49,886 bases of DNA from Xenorhabdus indica. GTDB taxonomy: Bacteria > Pseudomonadota > Gammaproteobacteria > Enterobacterales > Enterobacteriaceae. Shown one piece after another: positions 1-6,603 of this stretch. Under the pieces are notes generated by a model. The model did no database searches. It had not been told where the DNA came from and saw only the letters and a program-made list of their open reading frames with translations. Both the position numbers and the translations under genes were made by a program. Each line of letters starts with the position of its first letter. Positions within the stretch are counted from its first letter, which is position 1. The stretch lies in assembly GCF_014467235.1 (NCBI RefSeq), contig NZ_NKHP01000028.1, positions 1-49,886 of the forward strand. Reading direction: 5' to 3'.

Positions 1-95
1 TTGTTGTCTGCTTCAAGTTCGTAGCGACGACCTTCCGATACTTCATCGGGGATTGTTTCTTTACTGTAAGCTACGTAGTACTGAACTATTGCCAT
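1..95 (-). CDS. Hypothetical phage protein, 5' part only
   Basis: This is the start of a leftward gene that runs off the left edge. The ATG is preceded by AAAGGTG at good spacing. The visible protein starts MAIVQYYVAYSKETIPDEV and continues with a Glu/Arg-rich stretch. It follows the single-strand-binding-like gene on the same strand after a 42-base gap, so it probably belongs to the same early recombination operon. I do not recognise a family. Confidence 0.6.
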   Translation of the reverse strand, partial: MAIVQYYVAYSKETIPDEVSEGRRYELEADN

Positions 96-137
96 ATATT
101 CACCTTTCTATTATCCAGTAAATATTCTTTTGGTTGG

Positions 138-779
138 TTAAATCACGCAGATAGTATGGCTTGGGTATTGCTTGCCGATTGGCGCGAACGGAGTGTCATT
201 GTCATAATCAGCGGACGGGATGTTCTGCTGAGCGTAGAATTGAGAGCCGGAACTGGCCGATTTCCGTTCATCCCTGTCTTTCAGATTTGTAACCATTTTA
301 TCGATGGCGGTAGCCGGTTTTCCCTCCACTTTTTCGGCGATAGTCTGGCGAGAGTCAGCATAGAACGGGATACGGATATCCATGCCGTAAGTATCATCGC
401 CGTTATTCTTTGTTCTGAGTATCTTTTGCAGAACTAAACCAACGCGCTTACCCGTAAACTCAGGCGCAATCAGGTTATTGACAGAAACCATATGGCTTGT
501 GGCCTGACGGACGCCACAGCATCCCATAATGGCCTGCACCATACTGCAACCAAATGTATTGACTGAACCATCTTTTTTCTTGCAGCAGATACTGAGGTAG
601 CTGACTTTGCGTCCGTCATCCGCCTCACCAGAAAACTCGATAAACTCTGCACCGTGCTGGCTTTTGGTCAGTTTCGCTTCGCTGACGGTAATGACATAAG
701 CCCCACTTTCATTGATAAAGCCGCCTTGTCCGGCGCTCATGGCTGATTCTTGGTCATAAGTGAAAATTACATTATTCAT
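138..779 (-). CDS. Single-strand DNA-binding-like phage protein (DUF669-like)
   Basis: The 213-residue protein has a compact beta-rich N-terminal half: an ESGAYVITVSEAK segment, then DDGRKVSYLSI and an AIMGCCGVR element, typical of the small phage proteins that accompany Sak4 ATPases. The C-terminal third is polar and probably disordered, ending in an acidic DYDNDTPFAPIG patch before a short tail, as in SSB-type proteins that recruit partners through an acidic tip. Its ATG overlaps the stop of the Sak4-like gene (ATGA), which indicates translational coupling. Inferred role: coat ssDNA for annealing by the neighbouring recombinase. The family assignment is from recognition, not from a search. 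Confidence 0.65.
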   Translation of the reverse strand: MNNVIFTYDQESAMSAGQGGFINESGAYVITVSEAKLTKSQHGAEFIEFSGEADDGRKVSYLSICCKKKDGSVNTFGCSMVQAIMGCCGVRQATSHMVSVNNLIAPEFTGKRVGLVLQKILRTKNNGDDTYGMDIRIPFYADSRQTIAEKVEGKPATAIDKMVTNLKDRDERKSASSGSQFYAQQNIPSADYDNDTPFAPIGKQYPSHTICVI

Positions 780-1450
780 GCTGCTTCCTCTGCGTGGGTT
801 TCAAGTCCGTAGTATTCACAAATCGCGTTATCTACGGTGTTAAGGTCGTTTTCGATTTCCAGTGAGTCAAATAAACCCATAGGTGATTTAACGGTGTCGA
901 ACCCGTTATTTTGTGTGGTGAAGAGATATTGTCCGTCCTTCACCAGTGTTTTCAGTACGATAGTGAACATGCCTTCGACCGTGATTTTCTCATCCAACAT
1001 CTTGCCGATGGTTTTCATCTTTACTTTCCCTATCTGGGTTTCTTCCGTGTGTGAGAGAAAATAAATCCTTAAATCATCCGGTGTCTTGCTGATTGCGGTG
1101 TTGATCACATTCCATGTGTGAGAACCAATCTCCGTGAACTTATCAAAAGATTTCTCTTCTGAACGGCGCATGAATTCGTTAGCCATCAAATACTGGAAGT
1201 CATCGATAACGATGATTTTCTTCCCATAGTTAGCCGCGGATTCAATGGCTTTGATGATGAATTGCCAGGTATCTGAAACAAAAATTGAGGTCTTAGTATT
1301 GTTTTTGTTCCACGGCTTCCATGCTGAGGAACGAAACGGTAATGGTTTCCTGACAATCTGTATTAGCAAGGTTTCTTCAGCATTAAGATTACGCAGGCTG
1401 GTACTTTTCCCTGTACCAGATTCGCCAAGAATGAGTGTTGCAGTTCCCAT
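776..1450 (-). CDS. Sak4-like RecA-fold ATPase (phage recombinase)
   Basis: A 224-residue P-loop ATPase. Walker A GESGTGKS is at residues 9-16, directly at the N-terminus, and a hydrophobic Walker B strand KIIVIDDF is at 78-85. There is no N-terminal DNA-binding extension. Size and motif placement match the AAA_24/Sak4 phage family, RecA/Rad51-core proteins that anneal single strands with a phage SSB. The partner SSB-like gene overlaps it by four bases and an ExoX-like exonuclease lies just upstream, together making a plausible exonuclease/annealer/SSB recombination set. Start ATG has AGG about nine bases upstream. An alternative reading is a generic phage nucleotide-binding protein of unknown role. 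Confidence 0.72.
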   Translation of the reverse strand: MGTATLILGESGTGKSTSLRNLNAEETLLIQIVRKPLPFRSSAWKPWNKNNTKTSIFVSDTWQFIIKAIESAANYGKKIIVIDDFQYLMANEFMRRSEEKSFDKFTEIGSHTWNVINTAISKTPDDLRIYFLSHTEETQIGKVKMKTIGKMLDEKITVEGMFTIVLKTLVKDGQYLFTTQNNGFDTVKSPMGLFDSLEIENDLNTVDNAICEYYGLETHAEEAA

Positions 1451-1456
1451 ATCTGC

Positions 1457-2128
1457 CTACCTCGCTAACCAATAACAGATAGTGAATTCAATATCAGGAT
1501 CAATGTCAGGCTGTTTTAATAACCATGTAAAATAGCTGGGATTAGCTTGCTTAACCTCTTCAAATGTCATGCCTTTGTGCTTGCCAAATTTGAACTTGTG
1601 CAACAATGAAGGTTGGTTGCTAATTTGCAGCATTTCCTCATCAGACCAACCTGACTCATCCTTGATGCGTTTAAATAGTGCGGCGGTGACTATGCAGTCA
1701 TACAGCGCCCTGTGTGCATGCAGCCCATCCGGTACAAAAACATCCAGTTTTAGTGCATACCGCAGATATTGGTTACTGTGACTTTCCATGTCTGGCCACA
1801 AACGCCTGGCTAATTTCAATGTGCAGATAAAGGGGACATCCATCTCTGGCATCATACGTGAATCGAAAGCGGCATTATGTGCCACCAGAAAATCAGCCCC
1901 TTTGTATTTATCAATGACGTCATCTATTAGCGGGGAATCAGCGACCATTTCATCTATAATATGATGAACAGCCATTGCCCCGATTGAGATGGGTTTTTGA
2001 GGATTGACGAAATGAGACTGTTTTTCGGTGTAATTGATGATGTTACCTACAATATCAATACTGGCTATCTCAACAATCCCGCTTTCCATATCACAGGTTT
2101 CTGTGTCCACTACTCTGTAAATTGCCAA
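1457..2128 (-). CDS. ExoX-like DEDDh 3'-5' exonuclease
   Basis: The 223-residue protein has the DnaQ/RNase T fold motifs in order: DTE (D8, E10), HNAAFD (D89) and HAHRALYDC (H139, D144), so all five DEDDh residues are present. A C-terminal segment with FGKHKGMTFEEV (181-192) resembles the small DUF3820-type domain found on phage ExoX homologues. It probably degrades ssDNA ends in recombination or repair. The start codon is TTG, supported by AGGAG seven bases upstream and by the MAIYRVVDTE N-terminus, which must be retained for the first catalytic motif. The coding region starts two bases after the stop of the preceding 111-residue ORF. Confidence 0.85.
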   Translation of the reverse strand: MAIYRVVDTETCDMESGIVEIASIDIVGNIINYTEKQSHFVNPQKPISIGAMAVHHIIDEMVADSPLIDDVIDKYKGADFLVAHNAAFDSRMMPEMDVPFICTLKLARRLWPDMESHSNQYLRYALKLDVFVPDGLHAHRALYDCIVTAALFKRIKDESGWSDEEMLQISNQPSLLHKFKFGKHKGMTFEEVKQANPSYFTWLLKQPDIDPDIEFTICYWLAR

Positions 2129-2130
2129 AA

Positions 2131-2466
2131 TTAATCTCCTGTCCAGATGCCACCATGATGGCGGCGAGGTGAATCACCACGGTAGTGGTCGTGTTCTCTT
2201 TGATGGGTAGCCCAGTAATCCCGCCACGCCTGACGTTCTTGTTCAGCGCGTTGTTCTGCCATGTGACGCGGTAGTGGGGGATTGACTGCGATTTGGTGGT
2301 TGAGTTGTCCTATACACTCGTTATGAACTCGTTCCGGTAATGTTGAAATTGCAGGGTGTGGGGTATCACTTTTGCTCGCAGCGACCAGTTCCCTGAGATA
2401 TTGCCACCGCTCTACCGGGTCTTTCGGCACATAACATCTTGGTGAGCGCCAATAATCACTGGTCAT
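2131..2466 (-). CDS. Hypothetical protein, 111 aa
   Basis: Unrecognised soluble protein rich in Arg, His, Trp and Gln. It has a long helical, charged middle (HMAEQRAEQERQAWRDYW) and a His/Arg-rich tail. Its ATG overlaps the stop of the 53-residue gene upstream (ATGA), and it ends directly before the SD and TTG of the exonuclease, so it is tightly embedded in the early-left operon. No catalytic motif is visible. Confidence 0.6.
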   Translation of the reverse strand: MTSDYWRSPRCYVPKDPVERWQYLRELVAASKSDTPHPAISTLPERVHNECIGQLNHQIAVNPPLPRHMAEQRAEQERQAWRDYWATHQREHDHYRGDSPRRHHGGIWTGD

Positions 2467-2624
2467 GTGAAATCTCCCGCGAAATCCATATCGCTAGCTG
2501 GTAATCCCTGCTGACCTAATGCTTCACTCTGATATTCCAGTTCCCGGTGCTGGGCTATTTGTTCGTCCATATAGCCTAGGGATTTCCAGTATTCAGACCG
2601 CCTGTCCTTATGTTGTTGGTTCAT
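2463..2624 (-). CDS. Small hypothetical protein, 53 aa
   Basis: A short gene read directly from the sequence: it begins MNQQHKDRRSEYWKSLGYMD and ends DMDFAGDFT. AAGGAGG lies just upstream of the ATG. The ATG overlaps the upstream stop and the stop overlaps the next ATG (ATGA at both joints), which is strong evidence of a real coupled gene. It is very polar, probably helical, with no membrane segment. Function unknown. Confidence 0.65.
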   Translation of the reverse strand: MNQQHKDRRSEYWKSLGYMDEQIAQHRELEYQSEALGQQGLPASDMDFAGDFT

Positions 2625-2893
2625 GCGGCCTCCTTGTGCATATGCTGAGCGATAACCATAAGTTCCCGATAGGTAAAGCCGGCCTTTACCATTTCTTCAG
2701 CGATTCGTTCTTCATCACAATGTACTCTGGCATAAGCAAACATGTCACTGATATCGACATCCGTTCTGCTTGCATATTCTTTGAATGGAATATCAATGGT
2801 CATATCGCCCATATCCGTGTATGTGATATAGGTTCGGCCTTTATTTACGCGCTCTTTACTTTCTACGAAGCTGTAGCTTATTGATGAATACAT
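2621..2893 (-). CDS. Hypothetical early protein, 90 aa
   Basis: A small acidic protein (MYSSISYSFVESKERVNKGR start; C-terminus ending VIAQHMHKEAA). A good SD (GGGAGG) sits before the ATG, and its stop overlaps the next start. No family recognised. It has beta-strand-like N-terminal and helical C-terminal segments. Confidence 0.62.
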   Translation of the reverse strand: MYSSISYSFVESKERVNKGRTYITYTDMGDMTIDIPFKEYASRTDVDISDMFAYARVHCDEERIAEEMVKAGFTYRELMVIAQHMHKEAA

Positions 2894-2909
2894 GAATACC
2901 TCCCAGCGA

Positions 2910-3038
2910 TTAAACGGGAATAAATACGATTAATGAGATGAGAAAGAGAGTAATTCGGCGCTTCCATGTGCGCCTGTTCCTGATAGCTTGTGGTTTTGCG
3001 GGAACGACCGCGCTTCCATCGTGCATGTTATTACGCAT
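2910..3038 (-). CDS. Tiny basic/hydrophobic protein, 42 aa
   Basis: A 42-codon frame starts MRNNMHDGSAVVPAKPQ, has a strongly basic centre (RNRRTWKRR) and ends in a hydrophobic ITLFLISLIVFIPV tail that could be a membrane anchor. GAGG lies about 12 bases before the ATG, and the frame ends 16 bases before the next gene. The layout resembles small cIII/kil-type early peptides, but there is no sequence match I can claim. Confidence 0.42.
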   Translation of the reverse strand: MRNNMHDGSAVVPAKPQAIRNRRTWKRRITLFLISLIVFIPV

Positions 3039-3120
3039 GTAAAAACCCCTCGTTAGTGAAAACGATTAATAAGATCCCTGGTGTTGGATTTATTTTTTAG
3101 GCTAGCGAATTAATTTAGGT

Positions 3121-3147
3121 AATAAAAAGCCCCGCATTGGCGAGGCT
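3121..3147 (-). terminator. Rho-independent terminator in the leftward early operon
   Basis: On the minus strand, stem AGCCTCGC/GCGGGGCT with a short loop is followed by TTTTTATT. It lies downstream of the 79-residue gene and upstream of the recombination genes, so it is the kind of early terminator that antitermination would need to overcome. Confidence 0.7.
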
Positions 3148-3257
3148 GGTTAATTAACTCACCACAGCCCACTCGGAAATGAGCTGGAGTTAGTTACTTG
3201 AATAATATGTCACTAAATAGCTTTTCAAAATGATAGGAGTATTCCTTACCCTGCGTG

Positions 3258-3497
3258 TCACGCGGGGTAAGGAACACCGCATGCTGATATTCTCACTATT
3301 ATGAAAAGGTATATAGCTGCACCTTGTAATTCACTACGATGCTCGCTAACTGCATTCATCAATTGAGTGAACAATTCTCTAACATTAGTTGGCATACAAG
3401 AGCCTGAGGCAATTTGATAAGCCATTGACAGCGCCTGCTCTGTATTTTTTGCTGATTCTAATTTCTGATACGCTAATGCTATTTCTTTAGTATTCAT
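3258..3497 (-). CDS. Hypothetical protein, 79 aa
   Basis: Starts MNTKEIALAYQKLESAKNTE with GAGGTG upstream. It is helical and amphipathic through residue 65, then has a hydrophobic stretch (GAAIYLFIIVRIS). The stop codon lies inside a strong hairpin at 3243-3272 (two CCTTACCC/GGGTAAGG arms around GCGTG/CACGC) that lacks a T-run and may protect the mRNA end or pause polymerase. Function unknown. Confidence 0.55.
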   Translation of the reverse strand: MNTKEIALAYQKLESAKNTEQALSMAYQIASGSCMPTNVRELFTQLMNAVSEHRSELQGAAIYLFIIVRISACGVPYPA

Positions 3498-3527
3498 TAT
3501 TATTTCACCTCAGAATTAAATTGTTTA

Positions 3528-3648
3528 TTTGGAATGAGCTGGAGTGAGTTGCCTGCTTTTAGCCACATCAGGCGAGGTGGTTTCCTCACTTCCCACAGTC
3601 AAGGAAAATCGATATATTTACTATCCCACAGTCAAAAAGGAAAAATTA
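3528..3648 (+). promoter_or_regulatory. Structured leader A (related to leader B at 4012)
   Basis: This leader contains a hairpin-forming TTTAGCCACATCAGGCGAGG segment and two copies of TCCCACAGTCAA followed by A/G-rich bases, the second copy running into the AAGGA ribosome site. The same arrangement, diverged, precedes the gene at 4136. A shorter relative of its start (ATGAGCTGGAGTTAGTT versus ATGAGCTGGAGTGAGTT) lies near 3178. A longer reading frame from 3544 crosses this leader, but the internal ATG at 3649 has the good SD. Confidence 0.45.
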
Positions 3649-3843
3649 ATGTCTGAAAAATTAGTAAGCCCATTACTGAACCCAACTGATGCTGCTTATC
3701 AGGTTGTAATGGAATTAGTAAAAGCTGGCACGTTTTCGCATCCATCGACTTCTACTGTATCCAGAGCAGAAAATATAATTGCAGTATTTGACGCACTAAA
3801 AGGGCGTTTTGAGAAACTTAAAAGTGAAATTAACTCTCAATAA
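3649..3843 (+). CDS. Small hypothetical protein, 64 aa
   Basis: Starts MSEKLVSPLLNPTDAAYQVV and ends KLKSEINSQ; AAGGA is nine bases upstream. It looks like a compact all-alpha phage protein. It is transcribed against the surrounding early-left genes and overlaps the convergent 59-residue gene by 14 bases. I picked this start over the upstream frame at 3544 because the extension translates the structured leader. Confidence 0.6.
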   Translation: MSEKLVSPLLNPTDAAYQVVMELVKAGTFSHPSTSTVSRAENIIAVFDALKGRFEKLKSEINSQ

Positions 3844-4009
3844 GTTTTGAAAAGCCTTTTGCCAAGCTTTCAGCCAGATTTTCCAGTTTGGCTGTTTGCT
3901 TCTCTTTGCATTGATTGTCAACCAAGACCAATTCGCGGATGGCAATTGTTTTATACACTTCAATTGCGGCTATTTTCGCAGCATCTGGTAAATCTTCAAA
4001 TTTCATCAT
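3830..4009 (-). CDS. Small hypothetical protein, 59 aa
   Basis: Read directly: it starts MMKFEDLPDAAKIAAIEVYK and ends AKGFSKLIES, with GGAGTG before the first of two ATGs. It is an amphipathic helical protein. It overlaps the end of the rightward 64-residue gene by 14 bases tail to tail. Rightward frames of similar length in the same interval lack ribosome sites and look like its shadows. Confidence 0.6.
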   Translation of the reverse strand: MMKFEDLPDAAKIAAIEVYKTIAIRELVLVDNQCKEKQTAKLENLAESLAKGFSKLIES

Positions 4010-4011
4010 TC

Positions 4012-4135
4012 ACTCCAATTATTTATTAAATGTGTCTGGATATTTAGCCACCTCAGACGGCAGTGGTTTTGCTACTCCCCAGCAACAAAATCGTTTATGA
4101 TTCAATTACCCCAGCAAACAAGAAAGGAATAATAA
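4012..4135 (+). promoter_or_regulatory. Structured leader B (related to leader A at 3528)
   Basis: Contains TTTAGCCACCTCAGACGGCA, a hairpin able to pair CCAC with GTGG, followed by two CCCCAGCAA motifs, the second running into the AAGGA site of the 167-residue gene. Order and spacing of the parts match leader A, with substitutions, suggesting a shared regulator or antisense target for two rightward genes inside a leftward operon. Confidence 0.42.
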
Positions 4136-4639
4136 ATGACTGAATTATTAGAGAGACAAGATATGATTATCCGCACAATGAATGACAGAGATCATTTAAT
4201 GCGTCCAATAAGTGCTGAAAAATTCCAGTACCTTATTAATGAGCTGGGTGAAGAAAAATTAGCGGAAGATATTAACTACCTGCAATCTATTGGATTAGTT
4301 CAATTAGGCGCTGTCGGGATTGGTACTACCGATGATGAGCTTTATTCATTTAATCCCCATAAAATGGCATTGACTGCTGCGGGTGTTGATTATGCTAATA
4401 TGGACACCATCGGAAATAAAATAAATACGGTGACGATTAAGATCCACCAAAATACCCTTGAACAGCTTGAAGCAATTATCAAATCCGCAAACTTACCTGA
4501 ATCAGAAAAGAAAACGCTTTTGCAATTAGTGAAAGAAAAGGGTGCAGAATCCGTTGTTGGTAAGTGCGTTGATACTTTGTTCGCTAATGCAGGCACTGTG
4601 TCACAAGTTCTTTCTGAACTGGCCAAAAGTGCATTCTAA
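4136..4639 (+). CDS. Hypothetical protein, 167 aa, possible winged-helix N-terminus
   Basis: MTELLERQDMIIRTMNDRDH start; SD AAGGA. Residues 1-85 look like a helix-helix-strand layout (LINELGEEKLAEDINYLQ, then a LYSFNPHKMALTAAGVDY end) that resembles winged-helix proteins. Residues 95-167 are helical (IHQNTLEQLEAIIKSA, then an LPESEKKTLLQLVKEKG segment). It is oriented against the early-left operon, with its own leader, so it may be expressed in the lysogen. A superinfection or regulatory role is possible but nothing proves it. Confidence 0.6.
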   Translation: MTELLERQDMIIRTMNDRDHLMRPISAEKFQYLINELGEEKLAEDINYLQSIGLVQLGAVGIGTTDDELYSFNPHKMALTAAGVDYANMDTIGNKINTVTIKIHQNTLEQLEAIIKSANLPESEKKTLLQLVKEKGAESVVGKCVDTLFANAGTVSQVLSELAKSAF

Positions 4640-4914
4640 GGTCTTGTTGTAACCCCGCCCGACTCCGATCTACGGCGGGATTTGGTTTTGGTTGAAACTC
4701 GCTCTTTTGATGGATCGCTATTTACTGCCGTAATGAAGCTGGTTAATGCGTTAATAGTGTCGCGTTCCTGTTTGGTAATGCGTGATTTGGGTTCGCGGTT
4801 CGACCAGAATGCTTTTTTCCGTTGCTTTTGTAGTTGCTTCTGCGCCTGATTAATCGCGTTATCAATAGCACTTTCCAGTTTATCGAAGTTCCCATTCACA
4901 TGATCTTTGTACAT
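4636..4914 (-). CDS. Basic early protein, candidate N-like antiterminator
   Basis: A 92-residue protein rich in Lys, Arg and Gln, in the position of lambda N (first substantial gene after PL and the leader). A segment FWSNREPKSRITKQERD resembles the NRKPKSRV region of lambda N, and the C-terminus carries KTKSRRRSESGG. It lacks the usual arginine-rich helix at the extreme N-terminus, so the N assignment is an inference. The ATG at 4914 with GGGGA upstream is preferred over a GTG 48 bases earlier. It ends four bases inside the convergent 167-residue gene. Confidence 0.45.
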   Translation of the reverse strand: MYKDHVNGNFDKLESAIDNAINQAQKQLQKQRKKAFWSNREPKSRITKQERDTINALTSFITAVNSDPSKERVSTKTKSRRRSESGGVTTRP

Positions 4915-5157
4915 AAATGTTTCCCCGTTAATTGGTTTTGATGCTATGGCGATGAACACCACACCTCAAAGCCAACTGCACTTTGAACCACACTCTCGCA
5001 GTGGTCGCGCTCATGCCCTTGAGTTCCTGCCGCATCTTTGCCGCTGATAACCGGTGCAAGTTTGGCTTTCTTGCTGCCTTACCGGAGCTACTTGTAATCT
5101 ATGAACCTTGACCCGTCGCTACACAGGCTAACCATTTGGCTACTCAGGGATGCGTCA

Positions 5158-5367
5158 CTACCGCATCATCAAAGCATTACGCTTGCGGTCTATCCGCTTT
5201 GCTAAACCATGATTGATTCTCCTATTTTTAATAATAAATACACCTAACACTGTCCGCCGCTTGCCTGAGATGCCATATACCCCGTGAGGTCTGGAGATGT
5301 CAGGGAACTGAGTTGCGCAGATCTCTCTGCTCAGCATTAGATGTGATTCCAAATTGTTAAAGAGCAT
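5158..5367 (-). CDS. Possible leader ORF, 69 aa
   Basis: The frame opens on the ATG that overlaps the boxA element and encodes a basic peptide with SRPHGVYGISGKRRTVLGVF. That phrase looks protein-like, but there is no SD because the start lies within the antitermination leader, and the frame overlaps the predicted boxB hairpin. It may be a fossil or a short leader peptide. The 4915-5157 interval below it holds no convincing gene: I see hairpins (for example GATGCG/CGCATC near 5149-5167) and one open minus frame without a start. Confidence 0.3.
   Translation of the reverse strand: MLFNNLESHLMLSREICATQFPDISRPHGVYGISGKRRTVLGVFIIKNRRINHGLAKRIDRKRNALMMR
5317..5330 (-). promoter_or_regulatory. BoxB-like hairpin
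   Basis: On the leftward transcript GCAGA-GAGA-TCTGC forms a five-pair stem with a GNRA-type tetraloop, 24 bases after boxA. That is the expected order for a nutL site, although the spacing is longer than in lambda. Confidence 0.4.
5355..5366 (-). promoter_or_regulatory. rrn-type boxA in early-left leader
   Basis: TGCTCTTTAACA on the minus strand is a perfect match to the ribosomal-operon boxA consensus, about 45 bases downstream of the PL -10. BoxA binds NusB/S10 and promotes antitermination, so this is taken as the core of a nutL-like site. Confidence 0.65.
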
Positions 5368-5405
5368 ATTTATTTATCTTTCGGCTGTGTGCCTTGGATG
5401 AATTC

Positions 5406-5434
5406 AATATAACTATGGTTATGATTATTGGCAA
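5406..5434 (-). promoter_or_regulatory. Early leftward promoter PL with operator
   Basis: -35 TTGCCA (5434-5429), 17-base spacer, -10 TATATT (5411-5406). The palindrome ATAAC-TATG-GTTAT (5409-5422) covers the spacer and -10. Degenerate or half sites follow at 5434-5447 (ATAAC...) and 5455-5468 (...GTTAT). These match the operators of the cI-cro interval, so the site is OL/PL. Confidence 0.75.
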
Positions 5435-5532
5435 TAACTTTTTTCATGTTAAATATGAATTAAGTTATAAATGTTTGAGTAGGAAAGGAATTTTTTTTGA
5501 AAAAAGTTATGGGAGATGAGAGATGGGAATGA

Positions 5533-5556
5533 TAAAAAAGACCGCATTATGCGGCC
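5533..5556 (-). terminator. Terminator of the repressor gene
   Basis: On the minus strand, GGCCGCA/TGCGGTC forms a stem with a tiny loop, followed by TTTTTT. It begins 15 bases after the repressor stop codon. Confidence 0.75.
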
Positions 5557-5570
5557 TTATGGAGAGATGA

Positions 5571-6269
5571 TTAATCTAAAAAGGATGCCACCCAGAAGAC
5601 TTTACCCAGTATTTCTACGCTATCCATTGAGACTTCTTCATCTGGATACTCTTCTTTCTTGAGGCTTCTGATGGTGATTTTATCGTGCGATGATCTGATT
5701 AAAATCTTTATCCTTTTCCATCCGTTTTGATTAATTGCGTAGACTTTACCGTCTATAACTTTTTTGTTATCACAATTAATAGCGACAGTTGCATCATTGG
5801 GTATCAAAGGTGCCATGCTATCACCTTTGGCGGGGAAGCATAGTACTCCTTTACCATCAGGATCAGCTCCAACTCTTCTGAATGTAGGCTTAGAGAATCT
5901 CAGCTTAAACCCTTTATAATCCGGCTTACTATATTCACCATTGCCATAGACATAATCGATATCTGTCAAAAATGGCACTTCTACTTCATCGAGTTCTAAG
6001 GGTGCTGGTTCGTCCCATCGTTGGATATTTTCCCACTCTTCAAAAGGGTGGGAATTAGGATTAGCAATTTCACCTTTACCACTAACAAGCCATGTAGGAT
6101 TCACACCCAAAGCTAGGGCTATTTCAAGTGACTTTCTGGAGGATTTTGCTTTCCCTGAAACGAGCTTAGCTATAGCTGGCTGTGAGATACCAACTCTTTG
6201 AGCTAATTGCTCTTGCGACATTTTTGCCGCTTCTAATGCTACTTTCAGGCGTTCAGATAACGTTTTCAT
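5571..6269 (-). CDS. CI-type prophage repressor (HTH + S24 peptidase)
   Basis: A 232-residue repressor. Residues about 5-60 form an XRE helix-turn-helix (MSQEQLAQRVGISQPAIAKL). The C-terminal S24/LexA domain has FPAKGDSMAP with nucleophile Ser151 and VIDGKVYAI with base Lys175, so RecA-stimulated self-cleavage is expected. I see no classical Ala-Gly cleavage pair in the linker, so the cleavage site may be atypical. It should bind the ATAAC-N4-GTTAT operators flanking the gene. The start has no SD; the predicted PRM transcript begins at or next to the ATG, so translation is probably leaderless, as for lambda cI. Confidence 0.9.
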   Translation of the reverse strand: MKTLSERLKVALEAAKMSQEQLAQRVGISQPAIAKLVSGKAKSSRKSLEIALALGVNPTWLVSGKGEIANPNSHPFEEWENIQRWDEPAPLELDEVEVPFLTDIDYVYGNGEYSKPDYKGFKLRFSKPTFRRVGADPDGKGVLCFPAKGDSMAPLIPNDATVAINCDNKKVIDGKVYAINQNGWKRIKILIRSSHDKITIRSLKKEEYPDEEVSMDSVEILGKVFWVASFLD

Positions 6270-6275
6270 GCGTGG

Positions 6276-6304
6276 AATATATAACCTCAGTTATGCAAAA
6301 TCAA
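6276..6304 (-). promoter_or_regulatory. PRM promoter for the repressor
   Basis: TTGATT (6304-6299), 17-base spacer, TATATT (6281-6276). Transcription would start about at 6269-6270, the first base of the repressor ATG, giving a leaderless mRNA. It overlaps the operator at 6281-6294. Confidence 0.6.
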
Positions 6305-6343
6305 AGAACCAAAGTTATTGCGTTTATCCATAACATTGGTTAT
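6281..6343. promoter_or_regulatory. Right operator: three 14-bp repressor sites
   Basis: Sites are ATAAC-CTCA-GTTAT (6281-6294), AGAAC-CAAA-GTTAT (6305-6318) and ATAAC-ATTG-GTTAT (6330-6343). Centre-to-centre spacing is 24 and 25 bases. The first overlaps the PRM -10, the second lies between -35 elements, the third covers the PR spacer and -10. This is a lambda-style OR3-OR2-OR1 arrangement with its own consensus. Confidence 0.85.
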
Positions 6344-6346
6344 ATT
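6318..6346 (+). promoter_or_regulatory. Early rightward promoter PR
   Basis: TTGCGT (6318-6323), 17-base spacer, TATATT (6341-6346), overlapping the rightmost operator. It drives cro, the cII-like gene and the replication genes. Confidence 0.75.
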
Positions 6347-6378
6347 TCATTTCAATTGTTACTATCAGAGGTATAACC

Positions 6379-6603
6379 ATGAATATAGTTATTCAACGTG
6401 CTATTAAGATCGTTGGTAGCCAAGAAAAATTGGCTCTCCTCTGTGATGTTAGCCAGCCAGCAGTACATAAATGGCTGAAAGGAGGGCGAGTATCTCCACA
6501 GCGAGTACTTGCCATCGTTAACGCCACGGATGGATTAATCAAGGCACACGAAATTCGCCCTGATTTGCCACTTTTGTTCCCTCGTGTGGAACACGCAGCA
6601 TAA
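6379..6603 (+). CDS. cro: Cro-like repressor (YdaS/Cro family)
   Basis: A 74-residue HTH protein: SQEKLALLCDVSQPAVHKWL is the helix-turn-helix (about 14-33), followed by GGRVSPQRVLAI, typical of Cro/YdaS-type phage proteins. It is divergent from cI, first gene after PR, SD AGAGGT. Expected role: shut down PRM and later PR/PL during lytic growth. Confidence 0.85.
   Translation: MNIVIQRAIKIVGSQEKLALLCDVSQPAVHKWLKGGRVSPQRVLAIVNATDGLIKAHEIRPDLPLLFPRVEHAA

Noticed and set aside
3847..4029. Two overlapping plus-strand ORFs of about 60 codons
   Set aside because: No ribosome site; the minus strand holds a better 59-residue gene with SD and protein-like composition.
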